From DASVBJ01 sp036375895 (GTDB taxonomy: Bacteria; Actinomycetota; Actinomycetes; JACCUZ01), in contig DASVBJ010000300.1 in the NCBI GenBank assembly GCA_036375895.1, positions 1 to 5,254 on the forward strand: 5,254 nucleotides of DNA, written 5' to 3'. The translations under genes were made by a program, and so were the position numbers. How positions within the stretch are numbered: the first letter of the stretch is position 1; every line of letters begins with the position of its first letter. Below the pieces are notes generated by a model. The model was given only the letters and a program-made list of their open reading frames with translations. It did no database searches and had not been told where the DNA came from. Below, piece by piece: positions 1 through 5,062 of this stretch.

Positions 1-1
1 C

Positions 2-139
2 CTCGTGCGGGAGGGACAGGTCGTGCGCAAGGGTCAGCCGATCGGTGTCATCGGCTCGACGGGCTACGCGACGGGCCCGCACCTGCACTTCGAGGTCCGC
101 CTGGACGGTGCCGTCACGGACCCGATGGCCTGGCTCTGA
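2..139 (+). CDS. M23/LytM-family peptidoglycan endopeptidase, C-terminal end (partial at left edge)
   Basis: Only the last 45 codons are present; the gene enters from the left edge and ends at a TGA. The fragment contains the closing strand pattern of the M23 zinc metallopeptidase fold: a GQVVRKGQPIGVIGSTG stretch, then the ATGPHLHFEV motif, where the first His of HLH helps catalysis and the second is a zinc ligand in this family (established knowledge). The first zinc-binding motif (HxxxD) lies outside the window. The protein ends 15 residues after HLHFE with DPMAWL, the usual DPxxWL-type ending, so the C-terminus is intact. M23 enzymes cut peptide cross-bridges in the cell wall and act outside the membrane, but the signal peptide and any LysM or coiled-coil domains cannot be seen here. 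The next gene starts about 150 bases downstream on the same strand, so co-transcription is possible but not shown. Confidence 0.93.
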   Translation, partial: LVREGQVVRKGQPIGVIGSTGYATGPHLHFEVRLDGAVTDPMAWL

Positions 140-270
140 GCGCGCGTGTCCCCATTCGGGGCGTCGTGCGAGTCCGTCTGGAGGCGATCGGGAGCGGCAT
201 CTACAAGCTGCCTAGTGCGACCGCCTGGTGTACGGGCAGGTGCACACTCTGAGAAAGGTGCCGCTTGGAG

Positions 271-296
271 GGAACGCCGCAGCGGTTTGATGCGTG
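271..296 (+). promoter_or_regulatory. Candidate ECF-type promoter (GGAAC, 17-base spacer, CGTG) at the sigma-factor gene
   Basis: GGAAC at 271-275 is followed after 17 bases by CGTG at 293-296. ECF sigma factors commonly read a GGAAC -35 box and a CGTC/CGTT -10 box spaced 15-17 bases apart, so the match is good at -35 and one base off at -10. If it works, transcription would begin near 303. That is downstream of the ATG at 290 and would favour the in-frame GTG at 323 as the start from this promoter. Self-activation is common for ECF genes. The GGAAC overlaps a GGAGGGAAC purine run that could instead be an upstream ribosome binding site. Confidence 0.3.
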
Positions 297-856
297 TTTC
301 TCATGAGCAGGCAGGGGGCGAGGTGGTCGACCACCTGGGGTTCGACGAGTTCTACATCGCGACGCGCCTGTCCCTGCTGCGCCAGCTGACGATGATGACA
401 GGAGATGCCGAGCAGGCCGCCGACGTTCTGCAAGAGGCCTATGCGCGAGCCTGGCAACGGTGGCGTCGGGTGTCGACGCTGGCCGACCCAGCGGCCTGGG
501 TACGTACCGTTGCCTGGCGAGTGGCGATCAGCCAACACCGACGATCGCTCCTGGCCGCCGATCGGTTCTGGCGCCTATTTGTCCCCGCGGCGGCGGTCGA
601 CCGGACTCCCGATCTTGACGAGGCGCTGGACCTGCACGCGGCGCTGCGAATCCTCTCGCCGGAACACCGCAGAGCTCTCGTGCTGTACGAGATGTGCGGG
701 TTATCGGTCACCGAGGTGGCCGCCGAGACCGGCGTGGCAGAGGGCACCGTGAAGAGCCGACTGGCTCGGGCTCGGGCCGCGCTATCCGCGGCGCTCGGAC
801 CCGACTACCTGATACCGCGTGCAACCGACCGTACCGCCGAGGGGAGGTCGCTGTGA
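290..856 (+). CDS. SigE-family ECF RNA polymerase sigma factor
   Basis: An alternative sigma factor of the sigma-70 ECF group, 188 residues from the ATG at 290. Region 2 spans about residues 18-85, with the DVLQEAYARAW core that binds RNA polymerase and the -10 element, followed by DPAAWVRTVAWRVAI. Region 4 spans about 114-166, with the helix-turn-helix LSVTEVAAETGVAEGTVKSRL that reads the -35 element. The overall pattern (FDEFYIATR...LTMMTGD near the start) is that of the actinobacterial SigE-type subfamily. Region 1.2 and region 3 are absent, as expected. The start is uncertain. The frame is open back to 146, but the first 48 codons look non-coding. ATG 290 has GGAGGG 17 bases upstream, which is too far. 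GTG 323 has a closer GGGGG at 314-318 and gives 177 residues, a normal family length. The stop overlaps the start of the next gene by 4 bases, suggesting translational coupling to its likely regulator. Confidence 0.9.
   Translation: MRVSHEQAGGEVVDHLGFDEFYIATRLSLLRQLTMMTGDAEQAADVLQEAYARAWQRWRRVSTLADPAAWVRTVAWRVAISQHRRSLLAADRFWRLFVPAAAVDRTPDLDEALDLHAALRILSPEHRRALVLYEMCGLSVTEVAAETGVAEGTVKSRLARARAALSAALGPDYLIPRATDRTAEGRSL
841..847 (+). promoter_or_regulatory. Ribosome binding site fixing the GTG start of the propeller protein
   Basis: GGGGAGG lies 5 bases before GTG 853, inside the end of the sigma-factor gene. The frame stays open upstream to 694, but this site and the GTGA overlap with the sigma-factor stop identify 853 as the true start. 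Confidence 0.8.
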
Positions 857-2016
857 GCCTCGGAGATCTGATGAACCAGATCGCGGACGAAGTCGCCGAC
901 ATCCGGGCCCTGCCCGACCCCGGCCAGGTTCGCCGCGCCGGCGACCGGCTGCGCGTGAGAAGCCGCCGTCGGGCCGTCGTCGCCGCGGCCGGCGTCCTGG
1001 CGGTCGTGGCCGCGGCGGCCCTCACCCATCCCGTCACCAGGGCGACCCATGAACCGATAGGCCCGATCGACGGTTGGCGGGTCGCCCGGAGCCTCGATGT
1101 CCCCGGCTCGGGCACCATCGTCTACGCCGACGGTGCGCTGTGGGTCGTCGACATGAAGAGCGGGAAGCTGACCGCGGACGGCAGCGCACCGGCGGGCGAG
1201 ATGTACCAGATCGACCCCGATTCGGGCGACGTGCTGGACCGGCTGCCTGGCGCAGTCGGTGGCTGGGCGAGCGTGGGTGCCGGCGCGATCTGGTTGTCCA
1301 CCGCTGCAGGAGACCTCAATGCGCTCACTAGGGTCGACTTGGCCAGCCACGAGGTCACCCGGTGGAGCACGTCTCAGCCCACGCAGCTGCCACATGGCTC
1401 CGGCATTGCCGCGGGCAACCTCTGGGTCGCCAACAGCGACTCCGGTGACCTGATTCGGATGAACCCACGAACCCATCAGCTGCTCCAGACGGTCCATCTC
1501 GGCCAGAGCGTCAAGGGCGAATCCCCCACGAGTTTGGTGACCGATGGCAGCAGCGTCTGGGCGTCCACCGACGACGGGGTGGTCTGGCGCGTAGCCGGGG
1601 CGACTGGCGAAAAGCTGTCGCGGCTGCAGCTCCCCATCCGCGAGGCGCGTCTCGTCGGCATCGACCCCAGGCGGCATACCCTCTATGCCGCCTCGATCCG
1701 CGGCAACACCCTGGTCGAGATCGATGCCGATCAGCCTGGGACCGACTGGCACGGGAGGGAGCTGTCAGTGTCGCGCGCGGCGGATGAGGGCATGTTGCTC
1801 GACGTGGCAATCGGCCCGGACTCGGTGTGGGCAGCCACACGCAATCCCGACCAGCTGCTGCGCATCGATCCGGAGACCTTCAGGATCACCGACCGGATGC
1901 CGTTGACCGGCATGGACCTGGAGTCGAACGTCGCGGTCGACTTGGCCACAGGAGGCGGGGCGACCTGGATCCGGATCAAGGACAAGGTGTTGGAACTGCG
2001 CCCGCAGTTCGGGTGA
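853..2016 (+). CDS. Single-pass membrane protein with extracytoplasmic beta-propeller; putative anti-sigma/sensor partner
   Basis: 387 residues from GTG 853. Residues 1-40 form a short charged cytoplasmic arm ending in RVRSRRR. Residues 41-58 (AVVAAAGVLAVVAAAALT) form one membrane helix, with the positive charges before it placing the N-terminus inside. The rest, about 75-387, is outside and repeats a short aromatic strand motif about seven times: GALWV (94), GAIWL (144), GNLWV (188), SSVWA (233), HTLYA (275), DSVWA (323) and GATWI (369). Several are followed by xLxRIDP-type turns. This fits a seven-bladed YVTN/PQQ-like propeller. There is no HxxxCxxC zinc anti-sigma motif and no catalytic residue I recognise. 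The 4-base overlap with an ECF sigma gene is the typical position of an anti-sigma factor, so a role in holding or signalling to that sigma factor is inferred from context. It could instead be a target gene of the sigma factor with a surface or binding role. Confidence 0.82.
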   Translation: MSLGDLMNQIADEVADIRALPDPGQVRRAGDRLRVRSRRRAVVAAAGVLAVVAAAALTHPVTRATHEPIGPIDGWRVARSLDVPGSGTIVYADGALWVVDMKSGKLTADGSAPAGEMYQIDPDSGDVLDRLPGAVGGWASVGAGAIWLSTAAGDLNALTRVDLASHEVTRWSTSQPTQLPHGSGIAAGNLWVANSDSGDLIRMNPRTHQLLQTVHLGQSVKGESPTSLVTDGSSVWASTDDGVVWRVAGATGEKLSRLQLPIREARLVGIDPRRHTLYAASIRGNTLVEIDADQPGTDWHGRELSVSRAADEGMLLDVAIGPDSVWAATRNPDQLLRIDPETFRITDRMPLTGMDLESNVAVDLATGGGATWIRIKDKVLELRPQFG

Positions 2017-2034
2017 GTCGCTGACGCCCCGGCG

Positions 2035-2053
2035 TTTAGCCCGTGCTGCTAAA
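2035..2053. terminator. Weak hairpin after the propeller gene
   Basis: TTTAGC (2035-2040) and GCTAAA (2048-2053) form a 6-bp stem with a 7-base loop, 19 bases after the propeller stop codon. The stem is A/T-rich and no T-run follows, so as a terminator it is poor. It may simply be part of the TTTAGC/GCTAAA word repeated in this area. Confidence 0.2.
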
Positions 2054-2055
2054 GG
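2047..2055. repeat. Left copy of a 9-bp inverted repeat flanking the low-GC cassette
   Basis: TGCTAAAGG here is the exact reverse complement of CCTTTAGCA at 2681-2689. The match does not extend in either direction. The two copies enclose the deoxyribosyltransferase-like gene and nearly all of the 66-codon ORF. A 9-bp match between two flanks of this size could arise by chance perhaps one time in ten, so a mobile origin is only suggested. Confidence 0.35.
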
Positions 2056-2104
2056 TCTGGACCCAGTGGAGTGTGGCGGCGAGGCACTGACCGGAGTGGT
2101 GGTT

Positions 2105-2139
2105 GCGGGCGGTCATATCTGATCGCATCGCGAGCCCGC
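2105..2139. terminator. Bulged GC hairpin between convergent genes, possible bidirectional terminator
   Basis: GCGGGC (2105-2110) pairs with GCCCGC (2134-2139), and TCGC (2123-2126) pairs with GCGA (2130-2133) around a 3-base loop. The 3' arm is continuous, while the 5' arm carries a 12-base bulge at 2111-2122. It lies between the converging propeller and deoxyribosyltransferase-like genes, where a shared terminator is expected. No T-run follows on either strand, so it would have to act without one, as many actinobacterial terminators do. Confidence 0.3.
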
Positions 2140-2165
2140 GCCACGCACCACGAAGCGTCTACTGG

Positions 2166-2489
2166 TCAGACGGGATCGGTGAACGAGATCGGCTTGCCGG
2201 TGGCGTGGGCGTATGCGATCTCCCTGCTCGTGGACTCGCCGATATACCCGCCTGGGTTGACGACCAGAACCCGGTCAGCCAGGTCGATCTTGCGCAGATG
2301 GAGGGCGTCCAGCGCGGTCTTCTGCTCGTTGGTGATCAACTCGTCTGCTTCGTGATCCTCGGCGGGCAGGAAGACGCCTGGCGCGACGACGATGACACCT
2401 GCGAAGGTCAGATCACGGTTCGCCGCGCTCATCTCGTCCACGAACCGGGTAGAGCCGCAGATGCAGACAATCTCAGGTCGGTCGGGCAC
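2166..2489 (-). CDS. Nucleoside 2-deoxyribosyltransferase-like protein (DUF4406-type Rossmann domain)
   Basis: 107 residues from a GTG at 2489-2487. A GAGGGA ribosome binding site lies 7 bases upstream. Visible motifs are IVCICGSTRF (residues 7-16), a first beta strand with a glycine-rich loop, and DLADRVLVVNPGGYIGESTSREIAYAHATGKPI (stated in parts: DLADRVLVVN at 69-78, GYIGESTSREIAYA at 81-94). This layout matches the small nucleoside 2-deoxyribosyltransferase-like proteins common in phages and actinobacteria. Glu85 in the GES turn corresponds to the region holding the catalytic glutamate of true NDTs, which exchange the base on 2'-deoxynucleosides or hydrolyse them. The enzymatic reaction here is not established, since the family also contains nucleotide-sensing or hydrolysing relatives. 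The gene is visibly lower in GC than the ABC genes upstream, which hints at acquisition. It converges on the propeller gene. Confidence 0.82.
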   Translation of the reverse strand: MPDRPEIVCICGSTRFVDEMSAANRDLTFAGVIVVAPGVFLPAEDHEADELITNEQKTALDALHLRKIDLADRVLVVNPGGYIGESTSREIAYAHATGKPISFTDPV

Positions 2490-2492
2490 GGC

Positions 2493-2693
2493 TCAGTCCC
2501 TCGGGTCGAACGGGACACCATCAGGGTGCGCGTAGACATCACAGACGGGCATACGAGCCAACAGTTTACGCAGCGAGATGGACACCACGCGGCTGCACCG
2601 TCGCAGGCAAGAGGCGTGGCCCGTGCTGGGAATGACGCTGCTCGACGCCGAAGTCTGGGGTGCACCCGGCTCACCAGCTTCCTTTAGCAACAC
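2493..2693 (-). CDS. Doubtful small ORF between the ABC permease and the deoxyribosyltransferase-like gene
   Basis: 66 codons from a GTG at 2693-2691. I do not recognise it. It begins 3 bases after the permease stop and ends 3 bases before the GTG of the next gene, so it fills the gap almost exactly, as an operon member would. The second half (SISLRKLLARMPVCDVYAHP, then DGVPFDPRD) has a protein-like composition and about 70% G/C at third positions. The first half is low-complexity and unconvincing. No good ribosome binding site precedes the GTG. Later starts are the paired GTGs at 2588 and 2585 or ATG at codon 48. It may be a small gene, the 3' remnant of a longer gene lost on insertion, or non-coding leader of the downstream gene. 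A competing 81-codon frame (2429-2674, minus) has an AAAGGAAG site but runs 61 bases into the next gene and is arginine-rich, so it is less likely. Confidence 0.33.
   Translation of the reverse strand: MLLKEAGEPGAPQTSASSSVIPSTGHASCLRRCSRVVSISLRKLLARMPVCDVYAHPDGVPFDPRD
2497..2502 (-). promoter_or_regulatory. Ribosome binding site of the deoxyribosyltransferase-like gene
   Basis: Read on the minus strand, GAGGGA stands 7 bases before GTG 2489, within the last codons of the small upstream ORF. It decides the GTG start of the downstream gene. Confidence 0.7.
2563..2568 (-). promoter_or_regulatory. Possible -10 element upstream of the deoxyribosyltransferase-like gene
   Basis: On the minus strand, TAAACT fits the actinobacterial TANNNT -10 pattern in otherwise GC-rich DNA, and would start transcription near 2556, giving a leader of about 66 bases. 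No recognisable -35 box precedes it. If real, the gene is not dependent on ABC read-through and the 66-codon ORF is probably not translated in full. Confidence 0.22.
2681..2689. repeat. Right copy of a 9-bp inverted repeat flanking the low-GC cassette
   Basis: CCTTTAGCA, the exact reverse complement of TGCTAAAGG at 2047-2055. It lies just past the permease stop codon (2697). TTTAGC also occurs in direct orientation at 2035-2040. Confidence 0.35.
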
Positions 2694-2696
2694 GGC

Positions 2697-3983
2697 CTAG
2701 GGGGACCTTGGTCGGTGGCGGCCATGCACCAACGGTCGCGGCAACCGCCTGGTCCGATGGTCCGAGGGACCCGTCGGGATGCCTGGTGTCGGCGAGGACG
2801 GCGCCGGCTCGCTGCGCCAGGCGTCCCGCAACCGCAGGGTGGGTCCGGTGTGGAGGATCGCGTTGGTGTACACCCGCCCGGCGAGCACGACCAGGCCGGT
2901 GATGGCGGCCAGCGTTAGGACGACCGCGAGCAGCGGCTCCCACCACGCCGCGGCGCCGAGCGCGATGCGTCCGGGCATCGCGAACGGTGCGGTCGCCGGG
3001 AACAGAGACACCAGTCGGGACCAGCCGCTGTCGGGGTCCCCGCTGACCACGATGAACGAGGCCCAGTACGCGGCGATCAGCACGTAGCTGATTGGGCCGG
3101 CGACGCTCTGCGCGTCCTCGGTGCGCGACGCGAGTGAGCCGAGCGCGCCGTACGCCATGGCGTAGAGGGCGTAGCCGAGCACGAACCACACGACCACCCA
3201 GGCGAGCACGGCGCCGCTGACGGCCGGGAGGTCGACGGAGTCGACCATGAGCGTGGCGACGAGCGCTGCCAGCGCGGTCACGACGAACTGGGCGAACCCG
3301 AGCAGTCCGATGCCGGCGACCTTGCCGGCGAGCAGGTTCCGGGCCGGCATCCGGGCCAGCAGCACCTCGACGACCCGGCTGGCCTTCTCCTCCACGACGC
3401 CGGTGAGCACCAGGTTTCCGTAGGTGATGACGGCGATGAACAACAGGGCGGTCATGGCGATCGCGGCCGTGCTGTCGTCGGGCCCGCGGCCCGCGGTCAG
3501 CCCGATCTCCACCTTCTCGACGGGCACCGGCGCGACGAGTGCGAGCAGCTCGTCGGGGTCGACGCCGGCGGCCGCCGCGCGCTCGTGGACGGCGACCAGC
3601 TGGATGGCGCCGCTGACGACCGCCTGGAGCTCCTCGTCGGCTCTGCCCTGCCACTCCAGCCGTCGGGCGTCGACGACCAGCAGGTCGACGCCCCTGTGGC
3701 GCACGGCCTCCTGCCCGGCGGCCACGGTGTCGAAGCGGTGGATGCGCACCGTGGTCTCGACGGCGCTGCCCTGGTCGCGGATGGTCTGGGACAGCCCGGT
3801 CGGGGTGTTGCCGGTCAGGCCGACATCTTTGGTGCCCTCGGTGGTGTCGATGAATGACGGCAGGGCGACCATGGCGACGACGAGGACGAGCATGACGACC
3901 AGCCCCGCGCGGAAGCTTCGCGAGCGGCTCCGCTCGCGCATCTCCCGGACGGCGACCAGCCAACCCTGCCGTACGCCGCTCAT
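2697..3983 (-). CDS. ABC-2 type transporter permease, NatB/YhaP-like
   Basis: 428 residues from the ATG at 3983-3981, which overlaps the ATPase stop as ATGA. The frame is open further upstream, but that part is antisense or shadow to the ATPase. The N-terminal GWLVAVREMRERSRSRSF arm is typical of NatB-like permeases. It is followed by a membrane helix at about 25-43, a large extracytoplasmic domain at about 44-170, and helices near 172-194, 222-246, 258-283, 295-315 and 348-369. The conserved GVVEEKASRVVEVLLA segment at 195-210 sits after helix 2 and is the diagnostic motif of this family. Family members pair with a NatA-type ATPase to export ions, drugs or other small molecules; the substrate cannot be read from sequence. 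After LRDAWR at about 385-390, where relatives usually end, there is a basic, proline-rich tail of some 38 residues. It is likely a dispensable extension created by a late stop codon. Confidence 0.92.
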   Translation of the reverse strand: MSGVRQGWLVAVREMRERSRSRSFRAGLVVMLVLVVAMVALPSFIDTTEGTKDVGLTGNTPTGLSQTIRDQGSAVETTVRIHRFDTVAAGQEAVRHRGVDLLVVDARRLEWQGRADEELQAVVSGAIQLVAVHERAAAAGVDPDELLALVAPVPVEKVEIGLTAGRGPDDSTAAIAMTALLFIAVITYGNLVLTGVVEEKASRVVEVLLARMPARNLLAGKVAGIGLLGFAQFVVTALAALVATLMVDSVDLPAVSGAVLAWVVVWFVLGYALYAMAYGALGSLASRTEDAQSVAGPISYVLIAAYWASFIVVSGDPDSGWSRLVSLFPATAPFAMPGRIALGAAAWWEPLLAVVLTLAAITGLVVLAGRVYTNAILHTGPTLRLRDAWRSEPAPSSPTPGIPTGPSDHRTRRLPRPLVHGRHRPRSP

Positions 3984-4867
3984 GCCGCCACCGCCCGGCG
4001 GAACAGCTCGGACAGCGTGGGCGGCTGGTAGGCGAACGAGAGGACCTCGCCGGTGTGCCGGGCGGCGGCCACCACCGTGGCCAGGTCGGTGTCGCGGTCC
4101 AGCCTCAGCCGGGCCCGGCCGTCCGACGCCTCGATGACCTGCACGGCCACCAACCCCGACCAGTCCGGGGCCGGCCCGCGGTAGCGGATGTCCACGAACC
4201 GTTGCGGCACCGCTGCCCTCAGATCCTCCAGATCCCCCGCCAGAACGACCCTGCCGTGGTCGATGATCACGACGTCCTCGCACAGGCCCTCGACCAGGTC
4301 GAGCTGGTGGCTGGAGAACAACACGGTGGCGCCGGCCGTCGCGAGCTCGGCGAGCAGGTCGGCCATGGCGCCCATGGCGATGGGGTCCAGGCCCGAGAAC
4401 GGCTCGTCCAGCACGAGCAGGTCGGGCTCGTTCACCAGGGCGGCGATCAGCTGGACACGCTGCTGGTTGCCGTGTGACAGCGTGTCGAGACGGTCCGACG
4501 CCCGGTCGGCGACCCCGAGCCGCTCCAGCCATCGGTCGGCGATCCGGCCGACGTCGGTGCTCGTCCGCCCGCAGAGCTGGCCGAGGTACAGAAGCTGCTC
4601 CCGCACCCGCATGCGCGGGTACAGGCCCCGCTCCTCAGGCATGTACCCGAACCGCATCCGGTCGGTGGCGGTGACCGGCGCGCCCTGCCAGCACACCGTG
4701 CCGGCGTCCAGCTCGACCAGTCCGAACACCGCCCGCATCGCGGTGGTCTTGCCTGCGCCGTTGGGGCCGAGGAATCCGGTGAGGCGGCCTGGCCGCACCG
4801 CGAACGTGCACCCGTCGAGTGCCGCCACCGGGCCGAACCGTTTCGCCGCCGAGTCGAATTCGAGCAC
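3980..4867 (-). CDS. ABC transporter ATP-binding protein, NatA/YhaQ-like
   Basis: 295 residues from the GTG at 4867-4865, with GGAGGT 5 bases upstream. This is the nucleotide-binding subunit that powers the adjacent permease. Motifs in order: Walker A GPNGAGKTT (34-42), the Q-loop region GYMPEERGLYPRM (74-86) in the PEERGLY form typical of this subfamily, signature LSHGNQQR (130-137), Walker B LLVLDEPFSGLDP (150-162) with catalytic Glu155, D-loop SGLD (158-161), and H-loop SSH (185-187). Residues from about 210 form the C-terminal DUF4162-like domain seen in NatA and DrrA relatives, ending TLSELFRRAVAA. All catalytic residues are present and the length is normal. The stop overlaps the permease start by 4 bases (ATGA), so the two subunits are translationally coupled and probably made in fixed proportion. 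Expected location: cytoplasmic face of the membrane. Confidence 0.96.
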   Translation of the reverse strand: MLEFDSAAKRFGPVAALDGCTFAVRPGRLTGFLGPNGAGKTTAMRAVFGLVELDAGTVCWQGAPVTATDRMRFGYMPEERGLYPRMRVREQLLYLGQLCGRTSTDVGRIADRWLERLGVADRASDRLDTLSHGNQQRVQLIAALVNEPDLLVLDEPFSGLDPIAMGAMADLLAELATAGATVLFSSHQLDLVEGLCEDVVIIDHGRVVLAGDLEDLRAAVPQRFVDIRYRGPAPDWSGLVAVQVIEASDGRARLRLDRDTDLATVVAAARHTGEVLSFAYQPPTLSELFRRAVAA

Positions 4868-4872
4868 GGCCC

Positions 4873-4878
4873 ACCTCC
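4873..4878 (-). promoter_or_regulatory. Ribosome binding site of the ABC ATPase
   Basis: On the minus strand GGAGGT stands 5 bases before GTG 4867. It selects this GTG over other possible starts and is a near-perfect Shine-Dalgarno. Confidence 0.8.
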
Positions 4879-4905
4879 ACCATCCACTGTTCTCTCCGCG
4901 AAAGT

Positions 4906-4928
4906 CCCCGGAAGGGGCACAAGGCCCC
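4906..4928 (-). promoter_or_regulatory. Pair of mutually exclusive hairpins in the ABC operon leader
   Basis: Read on the minus strand, GGGGC (from 4928-4924) can pair with GCCCC (4918-4914) around a 5-base loop, while the same CCCC can instead pair with GGGG (4909-4906) around a UUCC loop. Both cannot form at once. The stems are short (5 and 4 bp) and lie about 40-60 bases before the ATPase start. A regulatory switch is possible but unproven in GC-rich DNA. Confidence 0.2.
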
Positions 4929-4963
4929 GACCCTCGTCTACCTTTGGCCCGCTCTTAGCGACC

Positions 4964-4999
4964 GCCAGGCAGCTCGTGCCTGGCCGGTGTCCCACACCG
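4964..4999. promoter_or_regulatory. Two abutting perfect inverted repeats in the divergent promoter region
   Basis: The first dyad (4964-4984) has 8-bp perfect arms, GCCAGGCA and TGCCTGGC, separated by 5 bases. The second (4985-4999) begins at the next base and has 6-bp perfect arms, CGGTGT and ACACCG, separated by 3 bases. They lie about 97 bases before the ABC ATPase start and about 50 bases before the TAAGGT box on the other strand. A 21-bp dyad of this shape is a typical operator for a dimeric repressor; as RNA it would form a stable hairpin. No T-run follows on either side, so operator is preferred over terminator. No regulator gene is present in the window. Confidence 0.45.
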
Positions 5000-5050
5000 C
5001 CGCAGCACGCCTTTCCGCCGCGTCACCACCTGTGGGTAATCAGAGCCCTC

Positions 5051-5056
5051 TAAGGT
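5051..5056 (+). promoter_or_regulatory. TAAGGT -10 box placed for a leaderless GTG start
   Basis: TAAGGT fits TANNNT. Its last base is 7 positions before GTG 5063, so transcription would start at or within a base of the GTG itself, the geometry of leaderless actinobacterial genes. No clear TTGACA-like -35 box is visible at the usual distance. It could equally drive a leadered transcript of the gene starting at 5122. Confidence 0.42.
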
Positions 5057-5062
5057 GTCGGC

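Noticed and set aside
150..161. CCCC-ATTC-GGGG hairpin after the M23 gene as a terminator
   Set aside because: The stem is only 4 bp, does not extend and has no T-run; such short hairpins are frequent in this base composition.
146..289. Extension of the sigma factor to the ATG at 146
   Set aside because: The extra 48 residues have no similarity to sigma region features, there is no ribosome binding site at 146, and the family starts close to region 2.
805..1752. 315-codon minus-strand ORF antisense to the propeller gene
   Set aside because: Long antisense frames are expected in GC-rich coding DNA. The opposite strand has the membrane helix, repeating blades and a Shine-Dalgarno.
2103..2687. 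194-codon plus-strand ORF covering the deoxyribosyltransferase-like gene
   Set aside because: It is antisense to a gene with clear family motifs and a good ribosome binding site. Its own translation shows no recognisable domain and it has no convincing start signal.
2671..3963. 430-codon minus-strand ORF in another frame of the permease
   Set aside because: It is almost entirely arginine, glycine and alanine, the signature of an out-of-frame GC-rich read; the permease frame carries membrane helices and the NatB motif.
4628..4647. Apparent loss of the Q-loop glutamine in the ABC ATPase (PEERGLY)
   Set aside because: PEERGLY at this position is normal for the NatA/YhaQ subfamily, so it is not evidence of a defective ATPase.
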